From Candidatus Bacteroides intestinipullorum (GTDB lineage: Bacteria > Bacteroidota > Bacteroidia > Bacteroidales > Bacteroidaceae), in contig JAHLFO010000019.1 of NCBI GenBank assembly GCA_018883785.1, positions 1-45,507 of the forward strand: 45,507 bases of DNA. The letters run 5' to 3'. The notes beneath the pieces are model-generated. The model did not search any database and had not been told where the DNA came from. It was given only the letters and a program-made list of their open reading frames with translations. The translations under genes were made by a program, and so were the position numbers. Below are positions 19,392 through 29,280 of the stretch, in pieces (position 1 is the first letter of the stretch; every line of letters starts with the position of its first letter).

Positions 19392-20975
19392 TTAATACGA
19401 ACTTACTTGTATATCGGAAACGTGTATGGATCCGCTGTAGCAGTTGATGGACCAGCAATTCTTCTGCGTGCCGTAGATGCGGTTCGTGTAGGCCACGTTG
19501 TCATTGACGTAGACCACACAGACGGAATTGTCCGTGTAGACCGTGACGTGGTAAACGCCATCGGCAGGCGTATTGAACGTGTAGCCGTCGATGCCATTCA
19601 CGAAGCCTATGCCGACAGGGCCTTCCTCTTCAAAGTTAATCTTGCGGCGCGTGTCGCTCTCGGGATTCACGATGATAGAATAGTATTTCTGCGAATCCGT
19701 GCCACGGGCTAACGAGAAGCCGAAGCGGTCGGTAGCCGAAGAGGTGGTGACGGTGAAGGAGATGCGGTTGTGCACGTTAAGGCGATTGAAGAGCAGGTAG
19801 GAGTTATCGCCCATCGTATAACTGCCGTCGCTGCTGCTGACACCCGACTCGCTCTGCTCCATGACCTGCACGTCGGACGCAGTGGTAAACTTGGCGTCAA
19901 TGCCACTGACCGCGCCTAGCGTCAGCGTGCCGTCCTCGTGCTGTATCAGGCGGTGGGCCACCAGATTGCCTGCCCACTGCGGTTCATTGGGCGAAGCGCC
20001 CACGGCAGTGTTGTCGTTGCCCTCGCGCGTCGGGCACCAGCCCCAGATGTAGCGGTTCGTGCCGTCCGAAGCAGTCTTACCGGCATAGAAAGCGCGCGAA
20101 TCCAGGAAGCCTTCGTGGTCGTCGGGCCAGATGCCTGCGTCATTGGCCGTGGCGGCTTTCAGTTCGTCCAAGGTGCGCCCCTTGAAGTATTGCACGCGGC
20201 GTATGGCACTGTGCTGCTCCGAATAAATCAGATACCACCAGTCGCCCATCTTGAAGAGGTCGGGGCATTCATAGAAGCGGTCCCACATCATGGTCATGAA
20301 CACGCCTGCATGTTGCCACGTGCGTAGGTCGGCCGAAGTGAACTCCGCCAGCGAGCCTTTGCCGTCGCAGGTGGTGGACACCAGCATGTGCCACTGCCCG
20401 TCCTCGCCTTGGTACACGAAGGGGTCGCGGAAGTCGGTGCGGCTATAACCATAGTCCGGGCCCGAGAGATAGAACGTGCGGTCTTTCGTCCAAGTGCGGA
20501 AGTCGGGAGAGGTGGCAAACATCACTACTTCCTGACTGGCCGTATGGCCAGTATAGAATGTATAGTACAAGCCTTCGGCCTCGTTGTACACCGTGCTGCC
20601 CGTACCGAGCGCGGCATCCGCCTCGGCGGCTGTCCCCGTAGGAATCAGCTCGCCCAGCGAGGTGTAGGACGCAGCATCGGTGGTAGACACGCACCAGAAG
20701 GGGTGGTAGGTACTTTCCGGATTGGGGCGGTACTCTTGCAGGTACATTATCTTGAAGTCACCCTCCACCGGGTCGTAAAAGGGCATCGGGTCGCCCACGT
20801 AGCCCACGTAAGGCTTGTAATAAGTGCCAAAGGTGTTTTCGTCCGTAGGCGCGAAGTATGCCGTCGTGCCGTTCCAGTCTTTCTGCGTCAGGATAGGATC
20901 GCCAAATTCGTCGCTGCAAGCGGACAGTGTGCCCAGCATGGCGGTCAGAGCTATAGTATATATCATTGTCTTCAT
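19392..20975 (-). CDS. GH32-like lipoprotein (candidate endo-levanase/fructanase)
   Basis: Lipobox (LGTLSAC), GDPMPFYDP, DFRDPFV, YECPDLF motifs in GH32 order; position equivalent to the surface GH32 of the B. thetaiotaomicron fructan PUL. Confidence 0.78.
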   Translation of the reverse strand: MKTMIYTIALTAMLGTLSACSDEFGDPILTQKDWNGTTAYFAPTDENTFGTYYKPYVGYVGDPMPFYDPVEGDFKIMYLQEYRPNPESTYHPFWCVSTTDAASYTSLGELIPTGTAAEADAALGTGSTVYNEAEGLYYTFYTGHTASQEVVMFATSPDFRTWTKDRTFYLSGPDYGYSRTDFRDPFVYQGEDGQWHMLVSTTCDGKGSLAEFTSADLRTWQHAGVFMTMMWDRFYECPDLFKMGDWWYLIYSEQHSAIRRVQYFKGRTLDELKAATANDAGIWPDDHEGFLDSRAFYAGKTASDGTNRYIWGWCPTREGNDNTAVGASPNEPQWAGNLVAHRLIQHEDGTLTLGAVSGIDAKFTTASDVQVMEQSESGVSSSDGSYTMGDNSYLLFNRLNVHNRISFTVTTSSATDRFGFSLARGTDSQKYYSIIVNPESDTRRKINFEEEGPVGIGFVNGIDGYTFNTPADGVYHVTVYTDNSVCVVYVNDNVAYTNRIYGTQKNCWSINCYSGSIHVSDIQVSSY

Positions 20976-20992
20976 GATTAAACGAGTTAGAA

Positions 20993-22399
20993 TTAGTCTT
21001 GAGATAAATAGTTGATTGCGTTTTGAGTCATCGTAGCCACATTGCCGTGGTATTGGTCAGCCGAAGCGTCCACGTCGAACGAATACCAGTCGTATGCGCC
21101 CGAACCGATGCAGACGATACGTCCGCCGGCAGCGTTCTCCGGATATTCCCAAACCACTACGGCGCCGTCGCCACCATAGCCCAGGTCAAGGCCGCCGTGC
21201 AGGTTGCGCCAGTCGTCGAGCGTGGGATAACCGCCCCAGTCGGAACCGATGTGCCACTGCGCCGTGCTGTTCGTGATGCGGTAACCGGCATCGCAGGTAT
21301 ACACGCCGTTACGTCCGTCGATGCTGCTCACCACGCCTTGGAAGATGGGGTGAGAGGCGTTGTCGTCCACAAAGAAGTTCCAGGCACCCGTGGTGATTTC
21401 GCCGGATTCTTCCACTTGTCCCCAGCAGTTGTTGGGGTTGTTGCCGTCAGCCGTGGCACCCATCTGCACGGCGTAGTACGTAGCGTATCGGGTGAGCAGC
21501 AGGCTACCGCCGTTCTCATAAAATTCTCTCATGGCGGTCACGGCCTGGATGGCAGCGGGAGCGGAAGACTCGAAACGGTCCATGTTATCAATGCCGCCAT
21601 CGATATGCAAGTGCCACCACATCACGCGGCATTCGATCAGGTCTACGCGACCGGTGCGCACGTCGTCAAACGAAACATACTGTGCGTTCGCTACGTTCTG
21701 CAACATCCAGTTGGCAGCCTCCTGTTCTTCCGGATTCAGTTCGGAGAGGGTCGAAGCCAAGCCGACATAGACGGCATTCGGCGCATCGGACTGTTCGACG
21801 GTGACGGTATAGACCGCAGTAGCCGTCCGGTACGTCACGGTAAACTCTACGGGCTGGGTAAAGTCCAGAGCCTTACCCGATGCGGGCGTGACCGTAGCAC
21901 CGGCGGACACGCCGATGGTGGGCACCATGTTCGTCACGTCTTCCGTGGTCGGTACGCGCACCAGGATAGTACGGGTAGCCTGGTTGATGATGCCCATGTA
22001 GCTGCCATTCAGCACAAAGGACGTGATGCTGGCCGCATCGTGCTGCACGGTGACCGTATAGTCCAGGTAGGTATCGCCGTTGCGGACCGTGACGGACTGC
22101 GGATAGGAAAAGTTCAGCACATCACCCACCTGAATCGAGGTTTCGGCTCCGGCAGAAGCCGTGATGCCGGTCACCGTCATGGCATCCGTGTCGTACGTCT
22201 CGGGCACGCCCACCACGACAGTCATCGTGGAGTTGTCTATCACACCCTCGTAGTCATCCAACGTGAGGGATTCCAACCAAGTGTCGCCATCCAGGCGGAG
22301 GTCGGACGTATTGTCGTCGTTACATCCGGCAACGGCAGTCAGCAAGGCCGTTGCGAGAAAAAACAATCTGAATTTGCTAATCGCTTTCATATTTTTCAT
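20993..22399 (-). CDS. Surface glycan-binding lipoprotein (Ig-like repeats plus DUF4960-like C-terminal region)
   Basis: Lipobox (LLTAVAGC), two related Ig-like repeats (DNSTMTVVVGVPETYD / NQATRTILVRVPTTED), position after SusD. Confidence 0.75.
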   Translation of the reverse strand: MKNMKAISKFRLFFLATALLTAVAGCNDDNTSDLRLDGDTWLESLTLDDYEGVIDNSTMTVVVGVPETYDTDAMTVTGITASAGAETSIQVGDVLNFSYPQSVTVRNGDTYLDYTVTVQHDAASITSFVLNGSYMGIINQATRTILVRVPTTEDVTNMVPTIGVSAGATVTPASGKALDFTQPVEFTVTYRTATAVYTVTVEQSDAPNAVYVGLASTLSELNPEEQEAANWMLQNVANAQYVSFDDVRTGRVDLIECRVMWWHLHIDGGIDNMDRFESSAPAAIQAVTAMREFYENGGSLLLTRYATYYAVQMGATADGNNPNNCWGQVEESGEITTGAWNFFVDDNASHPIFQGVVSSIDGRNGVYTCDAGYRITNSTAQWHIGSDWGGYPTLDDWRNLHGGLDLGYGGDGAVVVWEYPENAAGGRIVCIGSGAYDWYSFDVDASADQYHGNVATMTQNAINYLSQD

Positions 22400-22420
22400 C
22401 GTGATTAAGAGTTAATACTA

Positions 22421-24157
22421 TTACCAGTTACCGCAATTCTGCTCGTACAGTCCGTTGCTCGCGCTGATTTGTGCGAAAGGTATAGGCAAATATTCATTCT
22501 TGTTCGGCGTGAACGCGGCGTTCGAGTAGATGGTGCAGTTGTCTGCCTCCTGGGCATAATAACGGGTCAACACGTCGTAAGCATCGCCCCAACGCACCAG
22601 ATCGAAGAAGCGGTCGCATTCCATAGCCAGTTCCAGTCGACGCTCGAACTTCAACATCTCCAACGCCTCTTGCTGGCTGTAAGAGCCGGTGTAAGGACGC
22701 ACATTGAAGGTGACATTGTAGTCTGCGGGATAGTTAGAAATCATCGCGGTGCTCTGACGGGCGCGGTTGCGCACTTCGTTAATCAGGTCGATTGCTTCCT
22801 GGATGCGTCCGTCGTTCAGCTGAATCAAGGCTTCGGCACGCATCAGCAACACGTCGGCATACCGGAGGACGATGTGGTTCATGGGGCTGCCCCAATAACC
22901 GTTACCTCTCACGATATAGTCACCGTCCGGGTCTACATTCTGTTTCAAAGTAACGTAGTAACCGTACAGGCCATTGCTACGGCTCCATGTAGAAGAACGG
23001 TCCATGATGTAGTTCGCATTGAACTCATAGGGCAGATCGGGCAACCCGACCGTCAGGAAAAGACGCGGGTCAGCCGTCTCTGTAGCCATGTCGTAATCGG
23101 AGTTATTGAATGTATCAAAGTAAGGATGACCGTCGGCATCGGTGCGGAAAGCGTTCACCAAATTCTGGCTGGGTTTGTAGAAGTCGCACCCGCCATCGGT
23201 GACACCCGGAATGTTGGGGACAATCAGACCGTAAGCCCAGTTACAGTTGCCATCGGTCGTGCCGTCGTTCATCGAATACTGCATGGCCCACACGGATTCG
23301 CATCCGTTCTCATACTGGGGTTCGGGGCGAAAGTTGTTGTGGAAATCCGCTTCCAAGGCATAGCCACCGGCGGCCATGATAGAGGGGTCGGTGTACTCTA
23401 CCACGCGCTGCAAGTCCTCCGCACTGATAGAGGTCACTTCGTTACTCTCCGGATTGTCTTGGCGGTAGGCCTTATATAAATAGGTCTTAGCCAGATAGGC
23501 TGCGGCTGCGCCACGAGTGGGGCGGCCTTTGTCTGCCTGTGTGTCGGGCAGGTTGTTGTAAGCAAACTCAAAGTCATTGGCAATCTGCTGCCAACCCTCG
23601 TCGTTGGTATAGGTCGTATTGGACAGGTTGTTATACTCCTCCGGCGACAGGTTTTCATCGTTGGCGAAAACAATCTTCTTATAAAGCTGCTTCAAGAGGA
23701 AGTGGCCGTGTCCGCGCAAGAAACGCATCTCCGCTATGCGCTGCTGTTTCAAGGGATACGTCTGCTCGTCAAGTTGGTTCAACAACTGGAGCGCGGTATT
23801 GGCTCTCGATATGCAATTGTACAAGCGTTGCCACATGTCGCTGATGTTCCATGCCGTAGTCATAATGCCTTGCGAGATTTCCAGCGCGTGAAAGACGTCG
23901 CCGTCCTCCGTGCCGTTTCCTCCCTTATAAGCGTCGTCCGAGCGCACATCGTAGTTCCACATGCTGAAAGAAGAGTTGATGTCTTCGGCCGAAATCCAGA
24001 TAGCGTATGCCGAGATGACCAGATTGTCCACGTATTCAGGATTCCGCAACTGCTCGTTGTCTATGGTGCCCTGCGGAACCTGTTCGTCCAGGAAGTCAGA
24101 ACAACTGCCACACAAAAGGGACAATCCCAATGCTGCTGTATATAATAGTCTTTTCAT
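22421..24157 (-). CDS. SusD/RagB family nutrient-binding lipoprotein
   Basis: Lipobox (LSLLCGSC), FLDEQVPQGTIDNEQL, DVLLMRAEALIQLNDG, FERRLELAMECDRFFDLVRWGDA. Confidence 0.95.
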   Translation of the reverse strand: MKRLLYTAALGLSLLCGSCSDFLDEQVPQGTIDNEQLRNPEYVDNLVISAYAIWISAEDINSSFSMWNYDVRSDDAYKGGNGTEDGDVFHALEISQGIMTTAWNISDMWQRLYNCISRANTALQLLNQLDEQTYPLKQQRIAEMRFLRGHGHFLLKQLYKKIVFANDENLSPEEYNNLSNTTYTNDEGWQQIANDFEFAYNNLPDTQADKGRPTRGAAAAYLAKTYLYKAYRQDNPESNEVTSISAEDLQRVVEYTDPSIMAAGGYALEADFHNNFRPEPQYENGCESVWAMQYSMNDGTTDGNCNWAYGLIVPNIPGVTDGGCDFYKPSQNLVNAFRTDADGHPYFDTFNNSDYDMATETADPRLFLTVGLPDLPYEFNANYIMDRSSTWSRSNGLYGYYVTLKQNVDPDGDYIVRGNGYWGSPMNHIVLRYADVLLMRAEALIQLNDGRIQEAIDLINEVRNRARQSTAMISNYPADYNVTFNVRPYTGSYSQQEALEMLKFERRLELAMECDRFFDLVRWGDAYDVLTRYYAQEADNCTIYSNAAFTPNKNEYLPIPFAQISASNGLYEQNCGNW

Positions 24158-24186
24158 AAGTTATATCGTTTTTTATTAGTTGAATA

Positions 24187-27100
24187 TTAGAAACCTACAT
24201 TAATACCAAAAGTTATGTTCAAGGGAATGGGATAACCATAGTTAGGATTCTCCGGGTCAACACCGGTAAACTCCTTGCTCTTGATGGTCCACAAGTTTTG
24301 AGCGCTCACGTACAGGCGGAGACGATCCATCTTCAACTTCCGGGCAAACGACTGGGGTACATTGTAGCCAATCTGCACATTGCGCAACTTCAAGAACGAA
24401 CCGTCCTCCACGAAGTAGGTAGACACACGCTTCTCGTTATTGATGTCGTCGCGGGAAACAGCTGGAATGTTGGAATTGGAATTCGTGGGCGACCACGCAT
24501 CCAGCAAGCGTTTTCCTTTGTTCAGATAACCGATGTTCAAACCGCTCCACAAGTCAGTCTCTTTTTTAAGGTCGCTGATGATGTCCACGCCCTGCACACC
24601 TTGCCAGAACAAAGTCAGGTCAAAGTTCTTGTACTCCAGATAAATGTTCAGACCATAGCTGAAGGCAGGGGTCGGGTCATATATCCACGTCTGGTCAGCT
24701 TCGCTGATGATACCGTCGCCGTTGAGGTCGCGCCAACGGATGCGTCCCAGGCCCGCACCTTCCTGCACGGCGTGATTGTCAATTTCGTCCTGCGACTTAA
24801 AAATACCGTCAGCCACATAGCCCACTTGCGAACCATTGGGATGTCCGATGACACTCTCCACACCGTTGCCACCGAAAGTACCATTGGCTGCCACGGTAGC
24901 GGGCAGTGCGGTAATCTTATTGCGATAAGCAGAGATATTTGCATTCAGGTCGTACCTCAGACCGAAAGAAGTCGTATTGCGATAGCCAAAATTGAACTCG
25001 AAACCCCGGTTCTCCATCTCTCCGGCATTAATCCATTGGGTACTACCCTCACCCATCGCTGCAATGCCAGCCATCTGCACAAGGATATCGGTCGTCTTCT
25101 TATAATACCAATCAAATGAACCATACAGGGTTTGGTTGAACAAAGAGAAGTCCAAACCGATGTTGGTCTGCGTGGTCGTCTCCCACTTGATGTCGTCATT
25201 GCCTATTTGGTCGCGCTTAAAGCCTGACTGCAAGATGCTACCGCCGTTCGTGCCGGCAATATCATAGGAAGTGCCATAGGTCTGTCCGCCGAAAGACGAC
25301 GTACCGTAATTGGGCACATATACCGTATAGCGCGCAATATTCGAGATTTCCTGGTTACCGGTCTGACCCCAAGAAGCACGGATTTTCAAATCGTCCAGCC
25401 ACGAGATATTCTTCATGAACTTTTCGTTACTGATTCTCCAACCAGCGGAAACCGAAGGGAACGTGGCATAACGGTTGTTTCGACCGAAACGGGAAGAACC
25501 ATCATGACGCAAGGTGAAAGAGAACAAATACTTTTCGTCATAGGTGTAGTTCAGCTTCCCAAAGTAAGAGACCAAAGAGTAGCCCTCGGCAGAACCGTAA
25601 GCTTGAGCTGTGCCAACGCCCGCGTTCGGCCACATATAATCCGGGTTCAAGATAGCGAACTCTTCTCTGTAACCGGAGAAATTATTGTCATCTTCACGGT
25701 TCAACTCCATGCCGACCATCACGTCGCCACGGTGTTTGCCGATTTCGAGGTTGTATGTGCCCACCAGATTCCACATCCATTTTGTCCAATGCTCCTGCTT
25801 AGCTTCTACAGCGTTCCTATCATTGGCTACGTTACCCTCCGTTATCGGATAAGTAAAGATACGCTGCTGCTTTTGTGCATAGTCCAGACCAAAAGTGGTA
25901 CGGATATTGAAGCCCTTGAAAGGATTCAAGTTCAAATAGGCATCGCCGAACATACGCCAATAGGTATAACGGTTATCGGAGTTTCTATCCAAACGGGCAA
26001 CCGGATTCTCACGGTCGGGATAGCCGCCTACGGGGCCGGCATACTCGCCGTCGATGGTGTAAACGGGCAGGGAGGGATTAAACTGCAAGACATTCTGCAA
26101 GAATCCGCCGGGCGACTGCACTTCGGAAGTACGGTTTAAAGTGAAATGTTCACCGATGGTCAGAATCTTATCTATCAGGTGATACTCCGTATTCATACGG
26201 GCAGAGAAGCGTTCAAAATCTGTCTGCTTGATGATACCCAAGTTCTTGTAATAGCCCAAAGAAAAGAAAGAAGAGCCTTTTTCCGAACCATTGCTGACGG
26301 ACAAATTATATTGTTGGATAACACCTGTGCGTGTCGTTTCGTCAAACCAATCGGTATCAGCAGAAGGGGTCGTGTTTTCCGAATCCAGGAATCTGGCCAT
26401 GCTGAGAGAATTCAATTGCGGATAGCCATTGGCATCGTAACCCCAATCATACCGATAACCCAACGGATTCGTGTTGGGGTCGTAACCTCCGTTCACATAA
26501 GCCTGCCACAGGACACGCCCGTACTCCTCCGCATTCAAGACTTCCATCTTGTTTGAGTACATAGAAGCAGAAACAGAAGCATCAAAATTAATCTTCAACT
26601 GCCCCTCTTTACCTTTCTTGGTCGTAATGATGATAACGCCATTGGCAGCACGTGAACCGTAGATAGAAGCAGACGCGGCATCTTTTAACACCTGGATGGA
26701 TTCGATGTCATTGCCATTCAACTCGTGCATGCCGCTTTTGGTCGGTACACCATCTATAATATAAAGCGGGTCATTGTTATTCAAAGTACCGATACCACGA
26801 ATACGGACTGTCGTAGAGCCGCTCGGATTACCATCTGCCGTGATATTCATACCAGGCACACGCCCTTGCAACGCCTTAATCGGGTTATTCTCATTCTGCT
26901 TAACTATTTCATCCATACTGACCACTGAAATAGCACCCGTCAGGTCGGCCTTGCGTTGCGTGGTGTAGCCCGTCACCACGACTTCATCCAGCATTTCACT
27001 GTCCTCTTCCATTTCTATGCGCAGCGTGGGTTCTGCTTTTACCTTAATATCTTTATATCCGACATAAGTAATGGAAATAGTAGCATTCTGCGAAACGGAA

Positions 27101-27297
27101 ATGACGAAGTTACCATCTATATCCGTTATCACACCGTTTTGGGTTCCCTCCTCAACCACCGAGGCCCCGATGATTGTCTCACCTGTCGCCTTGTCGACGA
27201 CCGTTCCTTTCACTTGCATCTGCTGGGCAAAAAGCGATAGCCCGGCAAACAGCAGCACCACAAAGGTACCGATCCTTAGTCTGATGTTTTTCATCAT
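24187..27297 (-). CDS. SusC/RagA family TonB-dependent transporter
   Basis: CarboxypepD_reg domain (VKGTVVDKATGETIIGASVV), DEVVVTGYTTQRKADLTGAIS, plug motif, LRLYVSAQNLWTIKSKEFTGVDPE. Confidence 0.97.
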   Translation of the reverse strand: MMKNIRLRIGTFVVLLFAGLSLFAQQMQVKGTVVDKATGETIIGASVVEEGTQNGVITDIDGNFVISVSQNATISITYVGYKDIKVKAEPTLRIEMEEDSEMLDEVVVTGYTTQRKADLTGAISVVSMDEIVKQNENNPIKALQGRVPGMNITADGNPSGSTTVRIRGIGTLNNNDPLYIIDGVPTKSGMHELNGNDIESIQVLKDAASASIYGSRAANGVIIITTKKGKEGQLKINFDASVSASMYSNKMEVLNAEEYGRVLWQAYVNGGYDPNTNPLGYRYDWGYDANGYPQLNSLSMARFLDSENTTPSADTDWFDETTRTGVIQQYNLSVSNGSEKGSSFFSLGYYKNLGIIKQTDFERFSARMNTEYHLIDKILTIGEHFTLNRTSEVQSPGGFLQNVLQFNPSLPVYTIDGEYAGPVGGYPDRENPVARLDRNSDNRYTYWRMFGDAYLNLNPFKGFNIRTTFGLDYAQKQQRIFTYPITEGNVANDRNAVEAKQEHWTKWMWNLVGTYNLEIGKHRGDVMVGMELNREDDNNFSGYREEFAILNPDYMWPNAGVGTAQAYGSAEGYSLVSYFGKLNYTYDEKYLFSFTLRHDGSSRFGRNNRYATFPSVSAGWRISNEKFMKNISWLDDLKIRASWGQTGNQEISNIARYTVYVPNYGTSSFGGQTYGTSYDIAGTNGGSILQSGFKRDQIGNDDIKWETTTQTNIGLDFSLFNQTLYGSFDWYYKKTTDILVQMAGIAAMGEGSTQWINAGEMENRGFEFNFGYRNTTSFGLRYDLNANISAYRNKITALPATVAANGTFGGNGVESVIGHPNGSQVGYVADGIFKSQDEIDNHAVQEGAGLGRIRWRDLNGDGIISEADQTWIYDPTPAFSYGLNIYLEYKNFDLTLFWQGVQGVDIISDLKKETDLWSGLNIGYLNKGKRLLDAWSPTNSNSNIPAVSRDDINNEKRVSTYFVEDGSFLKLRNVQIGYNVPQSFARKLKMDRLRLYVSAQNLWTIKSKEFTGVDPENPNYGYPIPLNITFGINVGF

Positions 27298-27373
27298 AGC
27301 TTTGTGTTTAAAAGTTCATGAAATAAAGATTGATTCATTCTCACCACATCCTCACCGAGGACGTTTACGCCGG

Positions 27374-27381
27374 CAAAGGTA
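27374..27381 (-). promoter_or_regulatory. -7 box TACCTTTG of the susC promoter
   Basis: Reverse complement of caaaggta; matches TAnnTTTG; about 75 bp upstream of the susC start. Confidence 0.6.
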
Positions 27382-27411
27382 AGCGATGTGCACAAAAGAG
27401 GCTTGCACAAA

Positions 27412-27467
27412 TGTTACAAAAGCTATCAATTTTGTTACATGTAACATTTTTAATAGCCCATGTAACA
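27412..27467. promoter_or_regulatory. Symmetric dyad with four TGTTAC half-sites; candidate PUL operator
   Basis: TGTTAC at 27412 and 27433; GTAACA at 27441 and 27462; perfect palindrome TGTTACATGTAACA 27433-27446; gctatc/aatagc at mirrored positions. Confidence 0.65.
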
Positions 27468-27786
27468 TGTTTGATAGCCTCCTAACGCCTTTTTTATGCC
27501 GAAAGGGACTTCCACACCCTGTTGAGACATAAATTCCGCAAATTACACAAATAAATGACGAGCCAATGTCATCCGCGCCTAAAGATTTGGCGGAATTTGT
27601 ATCCCAAGAAAGGACAGAATACATCAGCAACGAAGAAATCCTGGGATTGACCTACCCTATATCTATTATCTCTAACAAAGCCAAACGCACCAGCATATCC
27701 GCAGGAAGAAATAGAGGATCTGCTGAAAAAACGAATTAAAATAAGAAATGGAAGGGAAAACGCATCCTGCTCCCACTTTTTTATAT

Positions 27787-27794
27787 TACCTTTG
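27787..27794 (+). promoter_or_regulatory. -7 box TACCTTTG of the C1 peptidase gene
   Basis: TAnnTTTG match 38 bp upstream of the start. Confidence 0.55.
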
Positions 27795-27831
27795 CCCGAA
27801 AATCCATTATTAAACACAATAAACTAACTAA

Positions 27832-29019
27832 ATGATGAGAAAGTCTGTACTTATCGCCGCACTGGGTCTGATGTCCCTGACCGCGGTTGCGCAAGATGCC
27901 CCGAAAGAAGAGGGCTTCGTCTTCACCACTGTGAAAGAAAACCCCATTACCAGTATCAAGGACCAGCACCGCTCGAGCACGTGTTGGAGTTTCTCCAGCC
28001 TCGGATTCCTGGAGTCCGAATTGCTCCGCATGGGCAAGGGAACGTATGACTTCTCCGAGATGTTCGTCGTGCACCACACGATGGTAGATCGCGCCGTTAA
28101 CTACGTCCGCTACCACGGCGATGCCTCCTTCTCGCCCGGCGGAAGCTTCTATGACATCATGTTCTGCCTGAAGAACTACGGCCTCGTGCCGCAGGAAGCC
28201 ATGCCCGGCATCATGTACGGCGACTCGCTGCCCGTACACACCGAACTGGACGCTGTAGCCGGCGCTTACGTACAAGCCATCGGCAAAGGTCGCTTCAGCA
28301 AACTGACCCCGGTATGGAAGCAAGGCATCAGCGCCATCTATGACACCTACCTGGGCAAGTGTCCCGAGACGTTCACCTACGAAGGCAAGGAGTACACCCC
28401 GAAGAGCTTTGCAGAATCGCTGGGCATCAATCCGGACGACTACGTATCGCTCACGTCTTACACGCACCATCCGTTCTACACGCAGTTCGCTATCGAAATC
28501 CAGGACAACTGGCGCAACGCCCTGTCCTACAACCTGCCCATTGAAGAGCTGATGGCTGTGATGGACAACGCCATCAAGACAGGTTATACCTTCGCCTGGG
28601 GCAGCGACGTCAGCGAACAGGGCTTCACCCGCGATGGTGTGGCCGTAATGCCCGATGCCGCCCGTGGTGCCGAGCTGACAGGTAGCGACATGGCCCGCTG
28701 GACCGGCCTGACCGCCGCCGACAAGCGTCGCGAACTGACCAACAAGCCTCTGCCGGAAATGGAAATCACGCAGGAAATGCGCCAGATTGCCTTCGACAAC
28801 TGGGAAACCACAGACGACCACGGCATGGTTATCTACGGCATCGCCAAGGACCAGAACGGCAAGGAATACTTCATGGTGAAGAACTCTTGGGGCGAGAGCG
28901 GCAAGTACAAAGGCATCTGGTACGCATCGAAAGCCTTCGTGGCCTACAAGACGATGAACATCTTGGTGCACAAGGATGCCCTGCCCAAAGACATCAAGAA
29001 GAAATTGGGCTTGAAGTAA
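27832..29019 (+). CDS. Secreted C1B-family cysteine peptidase (aminopeptidase C / bleomycin hydrolase-like)
   Basis: Signal peptide; DQHRSSTCWSFSSLGFLESE (Cys active site); DDHGMVIYGIAKDQNGKEYFMVKNSWGESG (His and Asn). Confidence 0.93.
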   Translation: MMRKSVLIAALGLMSLTAVAQDAPKEEGFVFTTVKENPITSIKDQHRSSTCWSFSSLGFLESELLRMGKGTYDFSEMFVVHHTMVDRAVNYVRYHGDASFSPGGSFYDIMFCLKNYGLVPQEAMPGIMYGDSLPVHTELDAVAGAYVQAIGKGRFSKLTPVWKQGISAIYDTYLGKCPETFTYEGKEYTPKSFAESLGINPDDYVSLTSYTHHPFYTQFAIEIQDNWRNALSYNLPIEELMAVMDNAIKTGYTFAWGSDVSEQGFTRDGVAVMPDAARGAELTGSDMARWTGLTAADKRRELTNKPLPEMEITQEMRQIAFDNWETTDDHGMVIYGIAKDQNGKEYFMVKNSWGESGKYKGIWYASKAFVAYKTMNILVHKDALPKDIKKKLGLK

Positions 29020-29045
29020 AGACTATTTAACCAATTAATCCATTT

Positions 29046-29097
29046 AGGGATTGATCCTCAGTACGCAGTGTGCTAAGGACCAGTCCCTATTTTTTTG
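29046..29097 (+). terminator. Rho-independent terminator
   Basis: agggattgatcct ... aggaccagtccct followed by attttttt. Confidence 0.75.
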
Positions 29098-29224
29098 CCT
29101 GTATACGGAAGGCGCATACGAAGATAAATATCCTCCAAAAGGCTGATTTCGTTAAGATTCCATAAATACAAAGCTGACTCTCCATTTTCTTCCCATCCTA
29201 TTTGGTCGTCTCAAGATAAGCCTC

Positions 29225-29232
29225 TACCTTTG
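29225..29232 (+). promoter_or_regulatory. -7 box TACCTTTG with TTG at 29202-29204 (20 bp spacer)
   Basis: Bacteroidetes sigma-A-type promoter upstream of the tetR-like gene. Confidence 0.65.
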
Positions 29233-29280
29233 TCCTAACAAGATTGTTAATCCAATCAGTTAAACTTAAATGATTATAAT

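Noticed and set aside
27781-28971. 396 aa ORF antisense to the C1 peptidase
   Set aside because: Same codon-bias artefact; the plus-strand gene has signal peptide and catalytic motifs.
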